Below are positions 1-4,552 of a DNA stretch of 7,008 bases, piece after piece. This DNA comes from Cryomorphaceae bacterium (GTDB lineage Bacteria > Bacteroidota > Bacteroidia > Flavobacteriales > Schleiferiaceae), in contig DNWN01000001.1 in assembly GCA_003507115.1 (NCBI GenBank), positions 1-7,008 on the forward strand, written 5' to 3'. The stretch's first letter is position 1; each line of letters begins with the position of its first letter. The notes under the pieces are model-generated. The model was not told the origin of the DNA. It made no database searches and saw nothing but the letters and a program-made list of their open reading frames with translations. The translations under genes were made by a program, and so were the position numbers.

Positions 1-1310
1 AAGGCCCTCAGGAGGTCGTTGCCGTTCACCAGCAACAAGAGGCCAAGCAATAAGAAAAATCCAACCATCTGAGCAATTTCCATGACCCGAGTACTCGGAA
101 CCTTTCCGGTCACCATCTCGATGAGCACAAACGTCGCATGGCCCCCGTCAAGCGCGGGAATGGGCAGAACATTCAAGAAGCCCAGCGCCAAACTCAAAAA
201 GGCTGTAAAGCTCCAAAAGCGCTGCCAATCCCACTCGGTGGGGTACTGCTTCATGATGGTGTAAAACCCTCCCGCCTCTTTGTATGCCCCGGTTTCGGGC
301 TGGAACATCAGCTTCACCTGGCGCACATAGAAAACGAGTTTGCTCGTCGCTTGATTCCAGCCTTCCGAAATGGCTGCAAATCCACTATAGGTCACCGTCG
401 TCACAGGAAATAGATCGGTCAAATTATCCTCCCAATAGACCCCCATTCTGCCGCTATCGCTGACTGTAAAGGCAATTTCTTGGGCCACTTCCCCGCGCTT
501 AAACTGCAGCGTCACCGGACGGCTCGCGTAAGCGGGAATGGAATCCAAAAACTGATCAAAATAGGGCATGTCCTGGCCGTTCAGCCCGGTGATTAAATCG
601 CCTGCCTGCAAACCCGCTGCTTCCGCCGGCGAATCTTCACTAAAGCCTTTCACATAATAGGGGACACGCGGAAACATCCATGGCGCCTTGTTTTCGATGG
701 CGCTTTTCACAAATTCTGCCGTGATAGGGAGGGTTAGCAAGGCCCCAGCACGCACAACGGTCATCTCTTTCCCGGAGCCCAAGAGAATCTCTATGTTTAC
801 ATCGTTGAAGCGCTCCAATTTTTTGCCGTCTACGGCCACAATCCGGTCGCCCGTTTGAAGCCCTAACTCATGACCTAGATCGTTCACCCAGACCCCGTCC
901 TTGAGGCTGTCGTTGGCCACATAGCTATCGCCATAGTAGGCCATCATCCCCGCGTAGATGACAATCGCAACGATGAAGTTCACCGTGACGCCGCCCAGCA
1001 AAATAATTAAGCGTTGCCAGGCTGGCTTCGAACGAAACTCCCAAGGCTGCGCCGGCTGCTTCATTTGCTCGCTGTCCATGGACTCATCCACCATGCCCGA
1101 AATCTTCACATAGCCGCCCAAGGGAAGCCAGCCGATTCCCACTTCCGTTCCGCGGATTTTCGTCTTGACGAGCGAAAACCAGGGATCAAAAAAGAGGTAG
1201 AACTTTTCGACGCGCGTTTTAAAGGCAATCGCCGGTATAAAATGTCCCAGTTCGTGCAGGACAACCAGCAATGAAAGACTGAGAATAAATTGAAGGATCT
1301 GTATGGTCAT
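1..1310 (-). CDS. rseP: RseP-type site-2 intramembrane zinc metalloprotease (M50B), C-terminus cut by window edge
   Basis: Reading the minus strand from ATG at 1310-1308 gives an open frame to the left edge, about 436 residues with no stop. It encodes a polytopic inner-membrane protease of the RseP/S2P family, which cleaves membrane substrates such as anti-sigma factors or leftover signal peptides within the bilayer. The zinc motif HELGH lies at residues 19-23 in the first membrane segment. The third zinc ligand is in the motif NVLPIPALDGGH near residues 380-391 (Asp about 388). Two PDZ-like domains lie between, at about 130-205 and 215-295 (SPAEAAGLQAGD is typical). Membrane segments are at about 4-20, 98-118, 370-386 and 415-432. 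RseP proteins are usually 430-450 residues, so only a few C-terminal residues should be missing. The start gives the expected short N-terminus before HELGH. No Shine-Dalgarno sequence is visible. The gene is divergent from the biotin carrier gene. The family assignment is secure; the native substrate cannot be read from sequence. Confidence 0.95.
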   Translation of the reverse strand, partial: MTIQILQFILSLSLLVVLHELGHFIPAIAFKTRVEKFYLFFDPWFSLVKTKIRGTEVGIGWLPLGGYVKISGMVDESMDSEQMKQPAQPWEFRSKPAWQRLIILLGGVTVNFIVAIVIYAGMMAYYGDSYVANDSLKDGVWVNDLGHELGLQTGDRIVAVDGKKLERFNDVNIEILLGSGKEMTVVRAGALLTLPITAEFVKSAIENKAPWMFPRVPYYVKGFSEDSPAEAAGLQAGDLITGLNGQDMPYFDQFLDSIPAYASRPVTLQFKRGEVAQEIAFTVSDSGRMGVYWEDNLTDLFPVTTVTYSGFAAISEGWNQATSKLVFYVRQVKLMFQPETGAYKEAGGFYTIMKQYPTEWDWQRFWSFTAFLSLALGFLNVLPIPALDGGHATFVLIEMVTGKVPSTRVMEIAQMVGFFLLLGLLLLVNGNDLLRA

Positions 1311-1356
1311 AATCGTGTGTGCGAAGGTACAATGCCTGCGTAACTTGTATGCCGTA
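1311..1356. promoter_or_regulatory. Divergent intergenic region between rseP and the biotin carrier gene, with a weak candidate -7 box for rseP
   Basis: Only 46 bp separate the two divergent starts, so both promoters must lie here or inside the opposite gene. On the minus strand, TACCTTCG at 1329-1322 matches the Bacteroidota -7 consensus TAnnTTTG at all but one fixed position and sits about 12 bp before the rseP ATG. I see no convincing -33 TTTG at proper spacing. On the plus strand, TAACTTGT at 1341-1348 is a poorer match. This is a motif comparison by eye, so the call is tentative. Confidence 0.25.
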
Positions 1357-1827
1357 ATGAAGCACCGCGTCAACGGAACCAAAATCGTGCCGGAGAGTTC
1401 GCTCCCCGGCGTGAAGATCCACCCACTTGGGGGCCGAGAATACATGGTCCAAGAGGGTTCCCGTACGCTGCGCGCCTTTCTCGTTTCGGAAGACCGCAAC
1501 ACCAAGACAAGCACCTGGTGGATCGACGGATTTACCTATGAAGTAGCCTCGACCTCCCCCTTAGACGAACTGCTCGAAGCCATGGGCATGGGCGCTACGG
1601 CCACGGCCGGCGCCGACCACCTCAAGGCGCCGATGCCGGGTATGGTCTTGGCCGTTCACGCCAGCGCCGGACAATCAGTCAGTAAAGGGGACACCTTGAT
1701 CATTTTGGAAGCCATGAAAATGGAAAACGCCCTCAAGGCGCCCCACGATGGCGTCATAGAAAGTATCACGGCCGTGGCGGGCCACGCCGTGGACAAAGGA
1801 GCCGTGCTCCTCACCTTTCAGAAATAA
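1357..1827 (+). CDS. Biotin carboxyl carrier protein (biotin/lipoyl-attachment domain) of an acyl-CoA-type carboxylase
   Basis: This is a 156-residue cytoplasmic protein whose C-terminal half is a biotinyl domain (about residues 89-156). The biotinylation motif EAMKMEN has its target lysine at residue 121 (codon 1717-1719). The preceding KAPMPGMVL and following hairpin residues are typical of biotin carboxyl carrier domains. Biotin protein ligase should attach biotin here, and the arm would shuttle carboxyl groups between a biotin carboxylase and a carboxyltransferase. The N-terminal ~80 residues resemble the small beta-rich leader of standalone Bacteroidota carrier subunits. An in-frame ATG at 1303 would add 18 residues but would overlap the start of divergent rseP and leave no promoter space, so 1357 is preferred. 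No carboxylase or transferase gene is adjacent, so the partner enzyme (acetyl-, propionyl- or another acyl-CoA carboxylase) cannot be told from this window. Confidence 0.88.
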   Translation: MKHRVNGTKIVPESSLPGVKIHPLGGREYMVQEGSRTLRAFLVSEDRNTKTSTWWIDGFTYEVASTSPLDELLEAMGMGATATAGADHLKAPMPGMVLAVHASAGQSVSKGDTLIILEAMKMENALKAPHDGVIESITAVAGHAVDKGAVLLTFQK

Positions 1828-1879
1828 CCCCCTTTCTACCTCTGGAAGAAACTTCGAGCCATCTTTGTCTGCGACGCGG

Positions 1880-1896
1880 ATAGCTTAAACGGCTAT
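1880..1896 (+). other. Small hairpin between the biotin carrier gene and the ars operator
   Basis: ATAGC (1880-1884) and GCTAT (1892-1896) form a perfect 5-bp stem with a 7-nt loop, followed by two T residues, 53 bp after the carrier stop codon. It could be a weak terminator, or an accessory part of the regulatory region because its right arm overlaps the left arm of the operator dyad. A stem this short can occur by chance. The rest of the 113-bp gap (1828-1940) shows no other clear signal. Confidence 0.25.
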
Positions 1897-1919
1897 TTAT
1901 CGTAATATTGCGATGAATA
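1894..1919. promoter_or_regulatory. Probable ArsR operator: 26-bp near-perfect dyad upstream of arsR
   Basis: The segment is an inverted repeat centred between 1906 and 1907, with 11 of 13 base pairs complementary; the mismatched pairs are 1898/1915 and 1903/1910. Its core ATCGTAATATTGCGAT (1899-1914) has perfect ATCG/CGAT arms around an AT-rich centre. It ends 21 bp before the arsR ATG, where an autoregulatory ArsR-family repressor would bind. TAATATTG at 1903-1910 is one base from the Bacteroidota -7 consensus TAnnTTTG, so binding could occlude the promoter; no clear -33 box was found. The dyad is seen directly; the operator role is inferred from position and from how the family works. Confidence 0.6.
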
Positions 1920-1940
1920 AACGACTGAATCCCCGCACCC

Positions 1941-2276
1941 ATGGGCCTCACGAAATCGGAACTTTTTACCCTGGAGCAAAACGAACTGGCCGCTTTGGCC
2001 AAAGTATTTGCCCACCCTGCGCGCATTGCCATCGTCCAAGCTTTGCTTCGCGCCAATGCATGCGTCAACGGGACGCTCGTCCTAGAATTAGGCTTGGCCC
2101 AGGCCACGATTAGCCAACATTTGCATGAACTTAAACAGGCAGGCCTCATTCAGGGATCCATTGAGGGAACCCGGGTGAGCTATTGCATCGATCGGAAGCG
2201 TTGGGACGAAATCCAAGCCAAATTCATGGCCTTATTTGCCCAACTTCCCACTTCGGCTCCACAATCTTGCGCCTAA
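1941..2276 (+). CDS. arsR: ArsR/SmtB-family metalloid-responsive transcriptional repressor
   Basis: This 111-residue protein has a winged-helix fold typical of ArsR/SmtB repressors. The segment AKVFAHPARIAIVQALL (about 20-36) is the classic helix before the helix-turn-helix, QATISQHLHELKQAGLI (54-70) holds the recognition helix, and GTRVSYCID (76-84) is the wing. Such dimers bind a dyad operator and dissociate on binding As(III) or related metalloids. The start at MGLTK matches the N-terminus I know from Bacteroidota relatives and follows the candidate operator by 21 bp. It leads the ars operon, so autoregulation of all four genes is expected. The loop before the helix-turn-helix reads ACVNG (40-44), so the usual CxC metalloid pair is reduced to one Cys. 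Only Cys41, Cys82 and Cys110 remain, so the sensing site may be unusual. Family call is secure; inducer specificity rests on context. Confidence 0.93.
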   Translation: MGLTKSELFTLEQNELAALAKVFAHPARIAIVQALLRANACVNGTLVLELGLAQATISQHLHELKQAGLIQGSIEGTRVSYCIDRKRWDEIQAKFMALFAQLPTSAPQSCA

Positions 2277-2316
2277 CCCCCGTTTTCCTTCCCTATCCGC
2301 GAAAACTCATCCACAA

Positions 2317-2772
2317 ATGACTCTCTCTGAAATTAAATCCGCCCTCCAAATCGTCTCCCAGGTTGAATTTACCTTGCCAAACCAGCAACGCGTGCCGGCC
2401 CATTTTCATGTGACCGAAATTGGCGCCATATCCAAGCATTTTATCGACTGCGGGGGCACCATGCGCCAAGAACAAGCCATAAACTTTCAACTCTACACCT
2501 CGACAGACGATGACCACCGTCTCAGTGTGGAAAAACTACGGAACATCATCACCTTGTCCGAGCAGGCCTTAGGCCTGCCAAATGCAGAAATTGAAGTGGA
2601 ATACCAAGGGCAAACCATCGAAAAATACGGGCTCGCTTTTGAAGCCGGGGTGTTTCACCTCATTCCCAAGGCGACGGCCTGCCTCGCTGAGGAAGCCTGT
2701 GGCCTCCCCTCGCTGACCCAACCCACCATCGCCCCATCCCAAACCTGCACTCCCGGTTCTGGCTGTTGTTAG
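2317..2772 (+). CDS. DUF6428-type protein of the ars operon, Cys-rich C-terminus, function unknown
   Basis: This 151-residue soluble protein has no signal peptide or membrane segment. I recognise it as the family annotated DUF6428, which recurs between arsR and the reductase gene in Bacteroidota arsenic operons; no biochemical role is known to me. Family-like segments are HFHVTEIGAISKHFIDCGGT (29-48), the basic/aromatic middle, and EIEVEYQGQTIEKYGLAF (91-108). Five of its six cysteines are in the last 30 residues: ACLAEEACG (Cys122, Cys128), then Cys144 and the terminal CC (150-151) after a Pro/Thr-rich linker. That tail suggests metalloid or metal binding, or thiol exchange; this is inference. 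ATG 2317 fits the family N-terminus. An upstream in-frame ATG at 2236 would overlap arsR and add 27 residues unlike the family. It lies 40 bp after arsR and 19 bp before the reductase, so co-transcription is likely. Confidence 0.85.
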   Translation: MTLSEIKSALQIVSQVEFTLPNQQRVPAHFHVTEIGAISKHFIDCGGTMRQEQAINFQLYTSTDDDHRLSVEKLRNIITLSEQALGLPNAEIEVEYQGQTIEKYGLAFEAGVFHLIPKATACLAEEACGLPSLTQPTIAPSQTCTPGSGCC

Positions 2773-2791
2773 TATATCTTCCCCTCATCCC

Positions 2792-3424
2792 ATGACTTCG
2801 GTTTTACCAAACTTTCTGCCCGCCCTCCACGAAACGATCGAACAGGTCCGTGCGCAACCGGTTCCCACTGCCCGCAAGACCCTTTTGCAGCCGCTCATCG
2901 ACGCCATTCAGTCCCGAGTCACCCTAGGGCAACGGGTCGCATTACACTTCATCTGCACACACAATTCACGCCGCAGCCAATTTGCCCAAATTTGGGCGCA
3001 CACCGCTGCGACGTACTATACAATTCCTGTTCAGTGCTACTCGGGGGGCATCGAAGTGACCGCCTTTCACCCTTTTGCCGTCGCGGCCATTCGCAGAAAT
3101 GGATTCGAGGTCCCGGAACACCCCGGCGAAAATCCGAGCTATGCGGTCTGTCTCTCGGACGACCTCCCACCAATCACCGCCTATTCGAAACGGTATGACT
3201 CCCCCAACTACTGCCCATCCCCTTTTGTGGCGGTGATGACCTGTTCTCATGTGGACGATCACTGCCCTGTTGTCTTGGGAGCCGACCTACGTATTCCCGT
3301 ATACTACGAGGACCCCGGGGCGTACGATGACAGCCCGGAGCGGGATGCCCGTTACGACGAACGTTCCTTGGATATTGCCCGGGAGCTCTTTTATGTCTTT
3401 TCTCACATCCAACCTTCCCACTAA
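2792..3424 (+). CDS. arsC: Thioredoxin-type arsenate reductase / low-molecular-weight tyrosine-phosphatase-like protein with N-terminal extension
   Basis: This 210-residue cytoplasmic protein is a low-molecular-weight phosphotyrosine phosphatase fold that probably reduces arsenate to arsenite for export. The CX5R anion-binding loop is CTHNSRRS, with nucleophile Cys55 and Arg61. A second pair, Cys151 and Cys158, lies in [10 protein letters not shown]; its spacing of seven matches the Cys82/Cys89 pair of Staphylococcus aureus pI258 ArsC, which relays the disulfide to thioredoxin. YEDPGA (172-177) carries the likely catalytic Asp174. The classical enzyme is about 130 residues. This one has about 45 extra N-terminal residues and a longer span between loop and Cys pair (96 versus 72 residues), plus Cys120 and Cys141. 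The gene follows the DUF6428-type gene by 19 bp and precedes the permease by 2 bp, which supports an arsenic role over protein dephosphorylation. Many databases would call it simply a protein-tyrosine-phosphatase. Confidence 0.87.
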   Translation: MTSVLPNFLPALHETIEQVRAQPVPTARKTLLQPLIDAIQSRVTLGQRVALHFICTHNSRRSQFAQIWAHTAATYYTIPVQCYSGGIEVTAFHPFAVAAIRRNGFEVPEHPGENPSYAVCLSDDLPPITAYSKRYDSPNYCPSPFVAVMTCSHVDDHCPVVLGADLRIPVYYEDPGAYDDSPERDARYDERSLDIARELFYVFSHIQPSH

Positions 3425-3426
3425 CT

Positions 3427-4464
3427 ATGGCCATCCAGCGTCTTTCATTCCTTGATCGCTACCTCACCCTCTGGATTTTTGTGGCCATGGCCATAGGCGT
3501 TGGCTTGGGCTATGCCTATCCGGCTATTTCCACTCAAATCGATTCACTGAGTGTGGGAAATACCAACATTCCGATTGCCGTGGGATTAATCCTCATGATG
3601 TATCCCCCCTTAGCCAAAGTGAATTATGCCCTATTGCCCACCGTGTTTCGCAACGTTCGGGTGCTTACCCTATCCTTAGTCCTCAATTGGATCATAGGCC
3701 CGGTTTTGATGTTTGCCTTGGCCTTGATCTTCCTACACGATTATCCCGAATACATGGTAGGCCTCATCCTAATCGGATTGGCGCGCTGCATAGCGATGGT
3801 GCTTGTGTGGAACGATTTGGCTGAAGGAAGTCGAGAGTATGGCGCTGGACTGGTTGCGCTCAATAGCCTATTCCAAGTCTTTGCCTACAGTTTTTATGCC
3901 TGGCTTTTCATCACGGTACTGCCTCCCTATTTCGGCTTTTCGGGTGCGATCGTCGACATCTCCATCACGACGATTGCTGAAAGCGTGGCCATCTACCTCG
4001 GCATTCCCTTTATCGCTGGGGCACTCACTCGGTACCTTCTGGTCCGACACAAGGGTGAATCCTGGTATACCTCCGTCTTCATACCCGCTATCTCCCCGAT
4101 AACCTTGGTTTCGCTGCTCTTCACTATTCTAATCATGTTCTCACTCAAAGGGGAACTCATTGTCCAAATCCCCAAAGATGTTCTGCGCATAGCGCTCCCA
4201 TTGGTCATCTACTTTGGCATTATGTTCTTTGTCGGTTTTTTTCTGTGCCGAGCTTTGGGTACGGCGTACGACCAAAATGCCGCCATCGCTTTTACCGCCG
4301 CGGGCAACAATTTTGAACTGGCTATCGCCGTTTCTATCGCGGTATTTGGACTGAACTCTGGGCAGGCCTTTACGGGGGTGATTGGGCCCCTGGTCGAAGT
4401 TCCTGCGCTGATTCTTCTGGTGCGTGTCGCGTTTTGGCTCAAAGCCAAGTTTTACCCCGCATAA
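3427..4464 (+). CDS. acr3: Acr3-family arsenite efflux permease
   Basis: This 345-residue inner-membrane protein has about ten hydrophobic segments and exports arsenite (some relatives also antimonite), using the membrane potential. Acr3 signature stretches are evident: [16 protein letters not shown] (52-67), [15 protein letters not shown] (118-132) with the conserved Cys121, [12 protein letters not shown] (291-302), and [12 protein letters not shown] (320-331) with conserved Glu324. The Cys and Glu correspond to the residues reported as essential in characterised Acr3 proteins. Length is normal for the family, and the protein starts and ends intact. The ATG lies 2 bp after the reductase stop codon, so the two are surely co-transcribed and possibly translationally coupled. 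No ArsA-type ATPase or ArsD is present in the window, so transport should be secondary rather than ATP-driven. It is the last gene of the operon, ending 85 bp before the convergent receptor gene. Confidence 0.96.
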   Translation: MAIQRLSFLDRYLTLWIFVAMAIGVGLGYAYPAISTQIDSLSVGNTNIPIAVGLILMMYPPLAKVNYALLPTVFRNVRVLTLSLVLNWIIGPVLMFALALIFLHDYPEYMVGLILIGLARCIAMVLVWNDLAEGSREYGAGLVALNSLFQVFAYSFYAWLFITVLPPYFGFSGAIVDISITTIAESVAIYLGIPFIAGALTRYLLVRHKGESWYTSVFIPAISPITLVSLLFTILIMFSLKGELIVQIPKDVLRIALPLVIYFGIMFFVGFFLCRALGTAYDQNAAIAFTAAGNNFELAIAVSIAVFGLNSGQAFTGVIGPLVEVPALILLVRVAFWLKAKFYPA

Positions 4465-4487
4465 CCCTTTCCCAAAAAATTCACACC

Positions 4488-4519
4488 AAAAAAAAGCGCG
4501 CCCATTGCTGGGCGCGCTT
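4488..4519 (-). terminator. Strong intrinsic terminator of the TonB-dependent receptor gene, possibly bidirectional
   Basis: Arms at 4494-4504 and 4509-4519 form a perfect 11-bp, GC-rich stem with a 4-nt loop. Read on the minus strand the loop is GCAA, a stable GNRA tetraloop, and the stem runs into eight consecutive T residues (complement of 4495-4488, the first two of them paired in the stem). That makes it a textbook terminator for the receptor gene, 31 bp beyond its stop codon. On the plus strand the stem is followed only by TTccgTTTT, so it may also end the ars operon but less efficiently. Confidence 0.88.
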
Positions 4520-4525
4520 CCGTTT

Positions 4526-4552
4526 TAAGCGCTTAGCGCTCCTAAACGTTTA
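4526..4552. repeat. Two short palindromes at the end of the receptor gene
   Basis: TAAGCGCTTA (4526-4535) and TAAACGTTTA (4543-4552) are perfect 10-bp palindromes. The first also overlaps a 5-bp hairpin AGCGC-TTA-GCGCT (4528-4540), and the second overlaps the receptor stop codon. Together with the main terminator they could form a compound 3' structure protecting or terminating the receptor mRNA. They may also be chance features; no function is shown. Confidence 0.4.

Noticed and set aside
1303..1356. Longer start for the biotin carrier protein
   Set aside because: It would overlap the rseP start codon on the other strand and leave no promoter space; the added residues do not look like the family.
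1811..2149. Minus-strand open frame of 112 residues over the arsR region
   Set aside because: It runs antisense through the clear ArsR coding sequence and its operator, and its translation shows no family features.
2236..2316. Longer start for the DUF6428-type protein
   Set aside because: It would overlap the 3' end of arsR, and the added 27 residues do not resemble the family N-terminus, which begins at MTLSEIK.
2966..3434. Overlapping minus-strand frames over the reductase gene
   Set aside because: They are Arg/Pro-rich antisense shadows of a gene with intact catalytic motifs.
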